Positions 28,801-40,300 of a stretch of 64,000 nucleotides of DNA are shown here, in pieces (positions within the stretch are counted from its first letter, which is position 1; each line of letters opens with the position of its first letter). Location: contig QAOA01004253.1 in NCBI GenBank assembly GCA_003255065.1, positions 185,863-249,862 of the forward strand. The letters are read 5' to 3'. The notes beneath the pieces are model-generated. The model ran no database searches. It saw nothing but the letters and a program-made list of their open reading frames with translations, and was not told where the DNA came from. Both the position numbers and the translations under genes were made by a program. The DNA comes from Cercis canadensis. Lineage: Eukaryota; Streptophyta; Magnoliopsida; Fabales; Fabaceae.

Positions 28801-31458
28801 TAAGAGTTACAAGAAATACTTTGATGGGACTTTTTTCGACAAGTGTACCGGGCCATACAAGTAATATAATGATGAGTAGAGTATCATTCTCACGAGGATT
28901 AAGGCTAGCAACTACTAATTTCACCAATAAAGATTCTATTTGAAAAGACCGATGGTTTAAGAATGTTAGATAATTAAAGCTAGAAAATAAAGCAAGAACA
29001 ATTTAATAACAATTAAACTAAGAAATTAAAAATGAACAAAAGAAGGTTAGGGGTTGATTTCACTCGAATTTCACTCCGGTTATTTCTTAGACAAAATAAC
29101 CTTTGAATCACTGAAGAATAAGTTATTATAAATACAAATCCTTTGTTGTTGGCCAATTTCCCTAATTTGATTGAACCCAATCCCTTGGAGAAACAATCCT
29201 ACCTATCTCAATTAATTGCTCAATTCCTTGGTACAATAAACTTGTCTAGGTGATTAACCTCTAGGAAATTAATTCAAGACCACATAAACTAAGTTATCTA
29301 TTCCTAGATTAACTTGATTTATGGTAGAGATTACAAGAGCATACCCATATCTTACTATCCCTAGCATCAACATGAGCCAATAAATCATTCAAATGGTGGC
29401 CAAACATTCAAAAGCATTAAGAACGGTAAAATCTACTCCAACAAATAAATTTGCATCAAAATAACATTATTCAACAACAAAGCTTCATCAAAATCCGAGC
29501 TACATCAATCCCCTAACTAAGAGAGTTTAGCTACACATATTTAAACCAGAAAAATAGAAAAATGACAGAGCAATAGAGTCAAGATGGAATCAGAAAAACT
29601 CATTCTCATGAATTCTTTCAAAGGGTTGATCTTCTATCTTGCTCTTCTTCAACCCCTTCAGGTTAGGCTGCCGCCTCTGGCTCTGAATTGTGCCTCTTGA
29701 TGTCCAAAAGACGGAGCTCCCTTCTTTCCCCTCTTAGATGCATATAAATACAATTCTAAATCGAGGGTTTCACCTTTCAGAAGCTCGAACACGGCCTAGA
29801 CACAGCCGTGTTCACTTATGGTGGCTAGGCGTGTCACTTGAATGCTCTCTAGACCTCAAACACGGCTGAAACACGGCTGTGTCTAGGCCATGTTCCCTAT
29901 ATAGAATTCAATTGCTTTTGATTCCTCTGCCTCTTAGGATTAATTAGCCACCAAAATCACTTAATTTGGACTTAAGATGAGTAAGTTATGCCCAAATCTT
30001 TTCATAAAGGTCCAGACCCGATTCCAGGATATCGGTTCTGATTTCTGGGTTAAATTTGACCCACTGAATGTCTGAATTAGCCTTGGAGGTCTGAATGAAA
30101 GTTGTAGATAATCCTCTTAGCTTTCTACAAGGTGAAATTCACCATTTTTAGACATCCAGAATTAAAAATATACCTAAAATACAGAAACAGTGTCAAAAAC
30201 CTGATAACACAAATATTGGGGTTAAATACCATGTTTAAAGCAAATTGTACTCAAATCTAAGTAAGAATCCATTGATAAAACATGGAACTTAATGACATAA
30301 AAAGAACATATCATACTCCTAGCTGGGGTTGAATAGGAGTTTTCAAAAAATTTAAGCTAATTTGATTTTAAGCATAACTTGTTTAAAGATCTAAACAATA
30401 CGAGAACTAGTTCTAGAACATATGAACTAGTTCTAGAATTGAATAGATGGACACAATAAATTCAAATCCAGCCTAACCAATGAATAACACCAATAGAGCA
30501 ACCCAGAAATCACACTAATTCATCACAAGCAAAACTGAACTTCAAATAAGCATATGAAATCAAAAAATAATAGAGGTGAGTAAAGAAAATTTTAGCCAAT
30601 AATTTATAGCGGTTTACACTAAGGCCTACATCTACTTCTCCCAATGCTTGGGCTTCCACTAAATCATGTTTAATTTTTCCAAGCTTTTACAACCATGGTT
30701 TCTCATCGAAGCTCACCAAGAATTTTATCCTTCTAGCACAAGCGCTAGAAGTAGCTCACCGATTTCCTACTGAAATCTGAAGTATAAAACACTCAAAAAG
30801 AATTTAAGCTCTATTAACATTTTTTCTCTCTCTTATAGAGAAGAATTTTTACAAAGAAGAGTACATGGAGAAGAAGAAGCAGAGTCCAAAAATTCGCTTA
30901 AAAGAGAATAGCAATTCTCTCTCTCTCTCAGTTTAACTCTCTCTTCTTACTATTTTTTTTTTTACTACTTGCCTTCTGAAGACTTGAGAGTCTATTTCTT
31001 AGGAAGAATAGCACCATCACATGAAGGACAATAGCAGCCATTGATTTAGGGACAGGTGTCACACCATGATTAAAAGGAATCCCACTATCTATTTCTTTTG
31101 TCTTTAAGTGACAAAAAGAATAGAATTTTTACTAACTTCTCTTGAAAGGTGGATCTACAACGGCTCCCAATATGAGAAAGCTTTCTTCACAGGCTGAGGT
31201 GACTTTTTGACATGCTCAAAATAAGCTTACACATTCAAAAGTCTTCACACGGCTAGATCCATGTCAGCATCATTGATTATTTAACTTCAAAAGAATGAGT
31301 TAACTGGTTTACGAACTAGTTCTTACATAGAGGTAGAACCAGTTCTCAACTTTTCTTGCTAACCTGTTCTAAGAAAAACACTAAGCCAAAACACAAGTTG
31401 AAAGAATTAAAGTCATTTGTTATCATCAAAACAATATTAGAGAATTGTGAAGCTAACA
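28801..31458 (-). repeat. 5' LTR of the SIRE-type element, split by an insertion
   Basis: LTR sequence occupies 28801-28820 and 30313-31458; the short left piece abuts the primer site and the long right piece ends at the TATTT target duplication with an intact TGTTAGC start (minus strand). The intervening 1.5 kb is foreign. Confidence 0.9.
28821..30312. mobile_element. 1.5-kb noncoding element nested in the 5' LTR
   Basis: It is flanked by ATACT duplications (28816-28820 and 30313-30317), with LTR sequence resuming on each side. It starts TTGATGGGACTTTTTTCGAC and has no open frame of note. A perfect 18-bp inverted repeat (29793-29810 and 29872-29889, GGCCTAGACACAGCCGTG and its complement) lies in a GC-richer core. 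No obvious terminal repeats were seen, so its class is uncertain. Confidence 0.75.
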
Positions 31459-31463
31459 TATTT

Positions 31464-32369
31464 TAGCTGGCTTAACTAAATTACAACATTAAAAGCATTT
31501 TGACTAAGCCATTAGACCTCACCTAGTGACCTAATGATCCAATCTAGTCCTTGTCCCGGTTGATATCCAAATTTGGTTTAATAACTATGGACTAATGTCC
31601 ATAGAGCCTCTGCCTTGATATCATCGAGAGAGACTGGAAGATAATATCTTCACCTTGTTCAAGATCTATGGCTGCCAAGAGATTTTTCACTTATCAAGAT
31701 CCACCCCTCCTGTGGACAATGCCCAAAATACAAGCTCCACAAGAGCAAATATAATGCTAGATCGTTTACACTTCCAACATGAGAGATTATCTACTACAAT
31801 ATGCTAGATTACGTTGGAAGTATAAATGATCAAACATTTTGTAGCGCCACAAAGCAACTTGACTAGTTTTGATAAAGATAAAGCCATGAAGGTGTGTTGT
31901 GAAAAATAATTAGACTACTGGTAATAAAGCCATGATAACTCATTTACATGTTTGTGTATATTTAGATTTTTTGCGATACGGCAAATTTATTAATTGTTGA
32001 AGGCCATCATGCTGCTGTATATTCTTTCTGCTCATATTATAAGGAAAATATTCATGCTAGTGTAACTTCACGTGGTTTGCTCTGTATTTCTTGCCTTCAC
32101 AGATAGTTTACTCTCAACTAATAATATCAACCCATTACTCCTGAGTTTTCAATATGCAATTCTTGCTCCAAAGATTGGGAATAGTCCAATAATTGTTATA
32201 AACCATTAGAATTCCATGATATACATCTTAATAAGACACATGGATCTTTGACCAGAGTTGCCTGAAGTTCATTGGAGTAATTTAAAAATAAGATGTTTCA
32301 ATAATCCAAAATAACTAACTAATTAAGGCTTGACGCGAGAGTTAGAGGAACCACGGCCATTTTTTGTCT
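31464..32369. other. Intergenic sequence with a short hairpin
   Basis: No gene recognised. A 19-bp inverted repeat with two mismatches (31760-31778 and 31813-31831) could fold into a hairpin with a 34-base loop. Confidence 0.6.
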
Positions 32370-33181
32370 ATCTGTGATGAAGTACAGATGGACAAATATC
32401 CACGATCAAATTGCATTCCTTCTTCAATTTGTAGACTATTCGTAGTGCCCTTTCCTTTTTCAATTGTCACTACTCCCCTCTTCCCTACTTGATGAACACC
32501 ATCAGAAATCATGTTCCCTACTACATAATCATTGCCAGCACTAACTGCAGCAACATCACTAGTTCATGATCCTCAACCTACATTTACAACGAAAGTGATA
32601 GTTGAATTCAGCAAGAATTTCAAACTACAAGTAACAACTAGCAGCCAACAAAAGAATAATCAAACCAACATCTGCAGCAACATTATTTTGATTCTTTTTG
32701 CATCATCTATGATTCTGAATTTGTTTAATCCTTCTTGATTTCAGTCTAATACCTCTAAAAATTTACAAGAGTGTAGAGAAATACACTAGCTTACTTCTCT
32801 GGACCTCAATTTGAGTTCAGCAACAAGGGCAATTTGAACAGGATTCATTCCAGCTACAATAACCTACAAAAGGAAAATGCATATGCCAACTAAACGCTAC
32901 CTAATCAAGGCTGTATAATTATGAACAATGAATCGTCATTTGCAGTTTTATTATAGCAATTGAATGAACATATGCCAATTTTTCCTTTCATATACAAATG
33001 AACTAACTTCTAATCATTTTGTTGTAATAGTAGATATGATACTCATGTGCAGCTTGTAGTCTGTACCTTTACGCCCTCAGTGATTAGGCTATGAGCAAGA
33101 ACAATAGATGTAGTTGAAACATCACCAGCAAGGTCATCGGTTTTTGCACCACCTTGTCTCACCAATTTTACTCCAATGGCT
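32370..33181 (-). pseudogene. CPN60 (chloroplast chaperonin-60) gene fragment
   Basis: Three exon-like blocks in gene order on the minus strand match the apical/equatorial part of the Cpn60 beta subunit: about 33181-33065 ([16 protein letters not shown]), 32867-32790 (VAGMNPVQ, VAELK) and 32562-32370 (AAVSAGNDYVVGNMI, EGMQFDRGY). Retained intron spacing shows it came from genomic DNA, not mRNA. The normally invariant ATPase motif GDGTT reads GDVSTT, part of exon two is missing and the third block ends in a stop. No start, transit peptide or C-terminus is present. Chaperonin-60 folds Rubisco subunits in the stroma; this piece cannot. Confidence 0.85.
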
Positions 33182-33379
33182 GCTTTTATAAACATTTGTT
33201 GGAGGCATTAATTAATTTTACACGGAAATTTAGGCATACATAACAAAAAATTTACTCCACTCAAATGATACAACTTGCTTATATAGCTCCAGACCAGCTT
33301 GCTATCACATCAAACAAGGATAAATGCAAAAACAAATAATATGCACCATGAGACAGAATGAGTTGAAGCTTACCTCTAG

Positions 33380-33955
33380 AGTGGCTCCATAAAACCCTTA
33401 GCAGGACCTTCAGGATCACCAGTTTGGACAACAAACCCATCTGCTACACAAAAAAAAATTGAAGTTTCAAGATAACTGTATCTAGATGAAGATATAGACT
33501 AAAGGAGGATAAGCAACAAATAATAAGTCCATTTTGCATACTCATATGAAATTACAGATTCCCAATGATGGTATAAGATAATCCAGTTTCCGTTACATAT
33601 ACATCATTTACAGATTTATTCACTTTCAATAATTGGTAACATAAATGGCATTGACTCATTGCCCATGTTTGTGCATTGAGCAGAACCAGTGGCTGTGGTA
33701 CCCATGTTCTCCAACATAGCAGGTGAACCTGATATACGCTTTAGAAAACTAGCTATATTTAAGGAAAAGTTCAAGTCAAATATCATATTTATTACCTCTC
33801 TGGATTTCCATGCTGCTGTAGAAATGTCTTTCCACTAAGAAAACATTTGCAGCAGTTACAGGGGCATTATAACCATCTAGAACTATACGGAAAACACATT
33901 CCTCCCGGTTTGGATTGTCTTTAACCTTGACCTTCATATCTGTTGTGATAAAATG
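33380..33955 (-). pseudogene. CYP38-type thylakoid cyclophilin gene fragment
   Basis: Two minus-strand blocks resemble the cyclophilin domain of the lumenal peptidyl-prolyl isomerase CYP38: 33940-33792 ([37 protein letters not shown]) and about 33452-33384 (ADGFVVQTGDPEGPAKGF). The order is right and intron-like sequence separates them, but the N-terminal helical region and the rest of the cyclophilin domain are absent and a stop follows. It lies upstream of and on the same strand as the CPN60 fragment, so the pair reads like a chimera. Confidence 0.82.
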
Positions 33956-34040
33956 GAGCGCAAGTCCAAGCTATCGTCTTACAACTAATAGAATGAGAGC
34001 AAAAATCATTCCTCAAACATTAATGCTATTAACTACCGAA

Positions 34041-34180
34041 ATTGGATTAATTCCAATTTTATCTAATCAATCTTTTGGCCATTTCAAACCCATTAGCCTG
34101 TGTAACATGGCATACAAGGTGAAAACAAAAGTCATAGCTAATAGGCTCAGAAAAATCATGCCTAACTACACCCTACCCAA
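34041..34180 (+). pseudogene. LINE reverse-transcriptase scrap
   Basis: About 46 codons match the region of plant L1 reverse transcriptase around FKPISLCNMAYKVKTKVIANRLRKIMP. No flanking LINE domains or poly-A tail is evident. Confidence 0.75.
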
Positions 34181-35406
34181 TCGCCCTCCATCCTATATGT
34201 TCCATCATTGCATCTCGATGATCATATTGGATAAAAACTTAAACGGATTCAAGAGAAATTCAAGACTAATCTTAAATAAACTAAAAGTAAACGAAAACAA
34301 GTAAAAATCATGAATTAATTAAGAGAGAAAAACATAGGGTTTCTGATTTCACCATAACTAATTATGGTTTTTATTCCTTATGTCCTTAATCAAGATTTAT
34401 CTTTCTAATTACTAACTGAGATTCTCTAACTTATCCATTAGCCTCTCCCAAGGTCAAATGAAAATTTTCACAAGTTATGAATCCACTATATTCTTATGTG
34501 AATTACAAATAACTTAGAAATTCATATAATCCTATGGATCTCTTTAATTAACTACATAAATCATGAAGGTATTTTCCTATCCTACATGTAACCTATGTTA
34601 TTTATCCCAATGAACTAGACACACAAATCTCCTTTCGGTCCCAATGTGATCAACCTATCAACTAATTAATGGCCAATTAATTAGAAGCATAAAGATCAGA
34701 GAAAAACACTCAAATAGAAAAGACAAATCACAGATTAATTGTAAAAGAAATTACAATCATTCATAGTTAGGCTACATCATAGTCTTAGAAAGAAAATTAA
34801 GTCATCATCAAATATAAAAATATGCTATCACAAATTCTAAACATGATTCAAGAAGAAAAAGGGAAGAAAAACTCGTGGCCATGAAAAACTGTCGCCGAAT
34901 CTCCAACTCCAAGCCTTCAATTTCTTCTCCTTGCTCTCTCAAGATTTAGAACATATGGGAACTAATTAGGAACCCTAATCTAGTCCTAAATCACCTATTT
35001 ATAGTTCCTAGGAAGTCTAAATACGTTAGGAATCATTTTAGGGTGAAAAAACCTACACAAACTAGGAAAACTAATGAAAAACACGTATAGGGCAGATCCC
35101 AGGTGCCTAGGCCCTTGCCTTTCTGCTAGGTACAACAAGATGGGCGCCTACGCGCCCAGGTTTCAGCCAGGATACCGAATTTTATCTTTTTAAGCGTTTA
35201 AACATGTCAAAATTATTCCCTTAGCCCCATAATCACAAAAACACAAGATTCATTAATAAAAAAAATCCCAAGAAGACACAAAACATTAAGCTAAAAATAT
35301 CTAAAGAGTGGATATAAAATCCACTCAACAATATCCACAGTTCCTCCTCAACTTTAAATTTCTAGAAACGGGGATATGATCTTATGGACATCTAAAATCA
35401 TGGTGA
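34181..35406. repeat. AT-rich noncoding repeat-like block
   Basis: No gene seen. The general make-up (short conserved phrases such as 'gggtttctgatttcacc' and 'ctatttatagttcctagg') recalls noncoding plant retroelements like the one at 28821-30312, but I could not find ends or a target duplication. Confidence 0.3.
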
Positions 35407-35854
35407 TTTCACTACAAGAAAATAGGGATTTTCTCACGGACAAAATCCGTGAGAAAATGCCCAACATTCCGTGAGAAACATATTTCTCACGGACTTTCTC
35501 ATGAACATGAAGGCAAGAGAAAAATAATCGTGACAAAAAGGATTTCTCAGGAATAAACTATGCAGCGCATAACAACTATTCACACATGAATCTGTGAGTT
35601 TCTCACAAATTTATGATCGTGAGAAATTATCACAATGTTATGCCCATTAGAAATTCCGTGAGAGTTTCCTTTTTTTTTTCTTTTTTCGAAGCTCATAAAT
35701 GTGTAATTTTTTAAATAATTAATTATTAGTTTCAATCAAATGCATTATATATAAAAACCACTAAATTTTATTAATGAAATGTAATTACAATTTATAAATG
35801 TTTTACAATGAAAGAAAAAGAAGTATACTACAATATAAACACTAAACTCTAATC

Positions 35855-37460
35855 TTTGATGTTGTCATCGTCTCCCAAGTCCTTAGCTAAGTCATCATCA
35901 CAGTTAGTCGAGGGCTTTGGGGCCGCATCGGGTGTCCTACTATGACCCTGTTGCAGTAATTGTGATAATATTGTAGACAACTGCTTTGTCGATATGTCAA
36001 ATCCCTTGAAAGTTTGAACCAATGGCACTAGTTGGCAGAGCTCCTACATTTCCTACGACATGGCTGCCATCTAGGACAAAACCTTCGACATCTGAGGATA
36101 TGCCGAGTCGGAGGGCTGGGAACCCTATCCATGGGCCAAGTCCAACAAGTTGGCCTTAGAACCCATGCCATAAACCCGACCCTTCTTGCTCTTCCTGCCA
36201 ATGACATCAAGCCATATGTCATTGTCGTTGATAGAAGATGAAGAGGACTAGGCCTGGCTATTAGACTGGCGTCCCTCTTACTCAGTCTACATAGATAAAA
36301 GAATAAAGTTAATAAGAAATAATAAACTTGTAATTAAGATTTTTAAACCTCTTAAACAACTTCCAAAATACTTACATAAGTAGACTGAGCCCGTGGATGG
36401 ACCCAGCCCTTTTGGCACTATGCTGAAGGTGGCGAAAGACCTCCGGTGCTTTGGATCTCTCCTTAACTCCTTTGTCTACAAAAAAAAAAAAAAATAAACC
36501 GTTAGTAAACAGAAATAACTTAATTTTTAAATATATCTTACATGAAAGAAGGTTTTTAAATTAAAAAACTTACCAGCCTCTTCTTGTGTTCGAAGACGAT
36601 GTTCGAATTGCCCCAGTGATAGGCCTACCCCTGATCTAAGGAGCAGTTCTTCTTATTCCACTCCGAAACTATCCTATACTCTTCAAAGGCCCATTTAATT
36701 ATCAAGGCCTCCAAGACAAAAAGTGACAACCAGTCGCCCTTTGACTTCCCCTTCCTAAAGTCTAGAAAGGAGGTGCAAATGTTATCTCTACACTTTGCGA
36801 GCCAGATCTTACGAATCTGGCTTTCAAACTATGGGTCCCATATACATTTCATCTACATTAGAAAACAGAAGATAAAGATTAGTAAAATTGAAATTAAGTT
36901 AGCTTAAAATAAAATAAAATTAATTAAGCTAAAATTATTACCTTGAACTCTGTCCACCAGAGTTCCTTCACCTCATCAAGAATAGAGGTGAGATCGGTCC
37001 AGTCGCCCTCATATTTCGACTTATAAATAGTTGAAAGAATGTTAACTAGCTCCTTAGACGGAAGAAAGTTGCACAAAAAAAAATCTTATCAATTAGAAAT
37101 ACTAAACTTAAAAAAATAAAAATATCAAAATTAGGTATTAGAAAATACTTACTCCTTCTTCCCGTATGGCCATATTCACATCCGACCATTAGCAGCTCGG
37201 GAGCCATGCGATGGGGACTTCAAAATACTCAAAGTAGCACGCAACGACCCTGTAGCGGTGGACGCTATGGATCCTAGGGTGACGGCTCCTGATGAGTTTC
37301 CTTCATGTGTTGCATTGGGGGACGTTGTGCGCGCCAACCCCGGGGTTGGCATAAACAAGGACAAGGCCGGGTCGGTCCAAGAAGGTCGAGCCACAACCTT
37401 GCTCTTGTCCCTCATTGACGACTCGGATGCTGGAAAAGACCCTCGATGATCGTCTGACAT
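35855..37460 (-). pseudogene. Transposase_24 (Ptta/En/Spm-type) gene inside the CACTA element
   Basis: Minus-strand coding blocks at about 37460-37176 (Ser/Thr-rich N-terminus), 37080-36945 (SKYEGDWTDL, DEVKELWW), 36855-36575 (RDNICTSFLDFRKGKSKGDW, HWGNSNIVFEHKKRL), 36480-36380 and 36290-35855 (RGRVYGMGSKANLL) match the order of the plant Ptta/En/Spm transposase family. At least one in-frame stop lies in the third block (near 36623) and another in the last, so it is probably dead. Exon limits are approximate. Confidence 0.7.
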
Positions 37461-37525
37461 CTATCATACAAAATCAATATTAAATAGGCAATTATGTATA
37501 CAATAAAATCACTCACCTTAAATTT

Positions 37526-37715
37526 TTATAACCCAAACCCCAAATCCTAACCCTAGACCCCTTACATTCTAAACCCTAAACCTTAATATAAACCTTAACC
37601 TTTGGCCCCTTAAACCCTAAACCTGACCCTAACCCTAAACCCCTTCCATGAACCCTAAATTATCAAAACCCAAACCATAAATCCTAACCCTAACATAAAT
37701 CCCTAAACCCTAAAC
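37526..37715. repeat. Degenerate telomere-like (CCCTAAA)n stretch
   Basis: About 190 bp with many imperfect copies of the plant telomere unit on the plus strand (CCCTAAACCCTAAACC and CCCTAACCCTAAACCCC among them), located inside the CACTA element next to the transposase 5' end. Confidence 0.8.
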
Positions 37716-39219
37716 CAAAAATTTAACAGAGTATCCCTTAAAACTTGAGCAATCCAGGAATTAAAAATTTCACACAATTATACGTGAACTCATTCAAAAC
37801 AATATCATTCATTCCATAACTTAAAATTAACTACCTGTAGAAGTAAAAAGTACACAACAATAGAAAAAATTCCAAAACAAATTCTATTCCATTCAAAAAA
37901 ATTCTACAATTACTCCACATCAATATTATAACAAAACCCTAAACCTAATCATAACAGATTATAAAAATAGAATTTCAGTTAATTTCACACAACAATTCCA
38001 TAGAATTGTAACACAACTAGTTATACCTTTCTTCAATTTTGAACCAAGACTAGCTATAACCATTACAATTTCATAATTGTAACTTTATCTCCATTACTAA
38101 GTATCTCTTAACTATATTTGACAATCTTAAGTTTCAAATCTTTGATCATATCACCAGTCATCCTACTAATTTCTCATAGAAAATTCATAAAAAATTATAG
38201 AGAAGCTCGGATAGTGTAACCAACCTCAAAGAACTAGTAATCAAAAAACTAAACCGCAAAGCTAGAAGATGAAGTCCTGCACCACAAAACCCCACTTCAG
38301 AGAGGAAAAATGGTCGGAAAACGCCTTGGAGAGAGAGCACAGAGGAGAGAAGAAATTGAGGTTTTCTGAAAATGGAGGTTGCGGCAGTGAGAGGAAAAAG
38401 AAATTCAAGTTTTCTCACAGACTTTCTCTTGGAATTTGTCCGTGAGAAAAAAAAAACCCTAGAATTAAAATTTAAGTTAAACAGTGCGCTTCATTTTTTT
38501 CATGGACTTGCTCTCAAAACTCAAAGGCCATGAAAAAGTCCGTGAGAAACCTTGAATTTTCTTAGGGGAAGGGTCCATGAGAAAACTAAAGCATTTATGA
38601 AGATGGTTGGGACTTTATTTCTCACGGAGTTTCTCATGGCCTTTGAGTTCCATGAGAAAGTCCGTGAGAAAATATTAATAGTAATAGTCCGTGAGAAAAT
38701 CAGTGAGAAATGTAAGCTTTTTCTCATGGACTTGTTGTCTGTGAGAAATTTCCATGAGTAAACACGAATTTTCTTGTAGTGTTTCCCCTAGAGAATTTAA
38801 GTAAAATCTAATTTGTATTATTGAAGCAACCCAATTTAACAAAATAAAATTCACACATTCTCAATTTGGGCCTCCTAATTTCAGATTAAACATAAACCCT
38901 AACCTAAACAACAAATCATGCCTTTAATTTATAATTCCTTAATCTAATGTGGATTTTATATGATTCTAATCTAAAATTAATTAAAATATAATAACATGAA
39001 TAAAAGCACAAATGAGTAGAGAGATTTAGGGAAAAGAGGACTTTGGGGTTCAAATACTTACCCAAACTAGAAAACAACACAAAGTCACCGCAACTAAGAA
39101 AAAAAGTCATCGCTACCAAGAATGAGTTACGGGAAGGGGAGGGGGAGAGAGAAGTGTCAAATGGAGGATTTTTGTTTAAGTTTGAGAGTAAATGGCTTGT
39201 AAGAGAATAGTGAAGGGAG

Positions 39220-39546
39220 GATGAGTGATTTCAATTGCCACTTTCGAATTCCAATGGTATTTTACCATTGGAATTGATTGAAAAACCGTTGGAATTCATT
39301 TACCCAAAATGTGCATTGATGTCCCTTTATTTTTTTAAATTCCAATGGTAATTTACCACTGGAATTTGGAAAATTCAAATTTCAATTTTTTTTTTTGTAA
39401 TTTTTATTATTTTAAAAAAATTCCAACCGTATTTCTAACAAAACAATTCCAACGGTAAAAATACCATTTGAATAAATTTGTAGCCATTTCCGTTGGAAAC
39501 TCCAACGAAAAATTTTCTGTTGAAAAATGCTAGTTTTCTTGTAGTG
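39220..39546. mobile_element. Right end of a second CACTA-family element
   Basis: Ends TTTTCTTGTAGTG at 39546, the complement of CACTACAAGAAAA, and is preceded by dense 'attccaatggta / accattggaat' subterminal inverted repeats. The GA-rich stretch before it (39120-39240) is probably interior. No matching left end was found upstream. Confidence 0.7.
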
Positions 39547-39654
39547 CACCTTCAACCTTAAGGTTGTTCCTCACCTACCCTATCCCAAGTTCAAGCCTCC
39601 CCAACTGCAAAATGGTCAACTTTGGCCATTTGACCAACTATCTCAGGTAAAAAA

Positions 39655-39935
39655 AATTCATAGTATTCTTTCAACCATTCTTCAAAGTAATTGTATCTTT
39701 GAACTTAAGTTGTGACATCAAAATATACATCAATCTAATGAATGAATTCAAGAAATCTATCTGTATCATCAGAATTCCACAATAAGTTTTAATTGAACCA
39801 AAGAGTTTGACTTGAAGGAAACTGCCCTATGCTGCTTTGTGCTGGTAAGAGATTGAAGTTTGATTCAGCTTCAACTTGTGGGATTTGGGACTTGTGGAAG
39901 GTAATTTGAGCTTGTCCTTGCATTATGGCATTGCT
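39655..39935 (-). pseudogene. LBD gene fragment (C-terminus and 3' flank)
   Basis: This segment aligns with 43140-43415, the last exon and downstream flank of the intact LBD gene. About 42 C-terminal codons remain open (QAQITFHKSQIPQVEAESNF through QTLWFN and stop, minus strand), differing at a few residues. The LOB domain is missing, so it is the tail of a lost tandem duplicate. Confidence 0.88.
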
Positions 39936-40210
39936 TGTTTCCAACGAATAATATATATAATAAGGAAGACTAGGAAATAGAAGGTCAAAAAATATTGCAC
40001 TTACTCATTGAAGATTTATTTCTTGGAATTTCTTGTGATTGTCATTGCTTTAACGTTTGTTTCTTAGAAATTTTATTTTTCTTACGCAGAAAAGTAGCAT
40101 TCACTTGACACATTCAAGGACATCTACACAGATAATCAAAGATAGGATTGGTGAAAAAGAAGCCATATAGGACAGGTTTGTAGCACTTGGGGCTTTTCAT
40201 AGCAAAACCC

Positions 40211-40300
40211 TTACTACAAGAAAATCTAATTTTTTTCAACTGAAAATTTTGTCAAAAAGGTGCAATTTTCCATGATAATTCAAAATAATTATCCATTTTG
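40211..40300. repeat. Possible lone left CACTA terminus
   Basis: TACTACAAGAAAATCTAATT, then 'ttcaactgaaaatttt', resembles the complement of the 39546 end (CACTACAAGAAAACTAGC, 'ttcaacagaaaatttt'). The first base is changed and no right partner was found. Confidence 0.4.

Larger units (their letters stand above)
20097..31458 (-). mobile_element. SIRE/Maximus-type Copia retrotransposon, 11.4 kb
   Basis: Two LTRs (20097-21256 and 28801-31458, the latter enlarged by a nested insertion) bracket gag, pol and a further reading frame on the minus strand. The 5-bp target duplication TATTT is perfect (20092-20096 and 31459-31463). The tRNA-Met primer site is at 28785-28798 and the polypurine tract (minus strand AAAAAGGGGGAGA) at about 21257-21269. 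Large size, a gag with a coiled-coil tail and an extra env-like frame between pol and the 3' LTR fit the SIRE/Maximus lineage. Several stops and a changed reverse-transcriptase active site indicate an inactive copy. Confidence 0.93.
35410..38781 (-). mobile_element. CACTA (En/Spm) DNA transposon, 3.4 kb
   Basis: The left end CACTACAAGAAAAT (35410-35423) and the right end, read on the other strand as the same 14 bases (38768-38781), are perfect terminal inverted repeats flanked by the 3-bp target duplication TTT. Both ends are dense in subterminal repeats of the type TTTCTCACGGAC/GTCCGTGAGAAA (35428-35660 and 38400-38760), the usual transposase-binding landscape of this superfamily. It encodes a Transposase_24-like gene but no recognisable TNP2 transposase, so it is probably non-autonomous. 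Confidence 0.93.

Noticed and set aside
35354..35536. Minus-strand 60-codon frame at the left CACTA end
   Set aside because: It spans the transposon border and translates the subterminal repeats.
37526..37715. A true chromosome end or fusion point
   Set aside because: The repeats are degenerate and short and lie wholly inside a CACTA element with intact ends.
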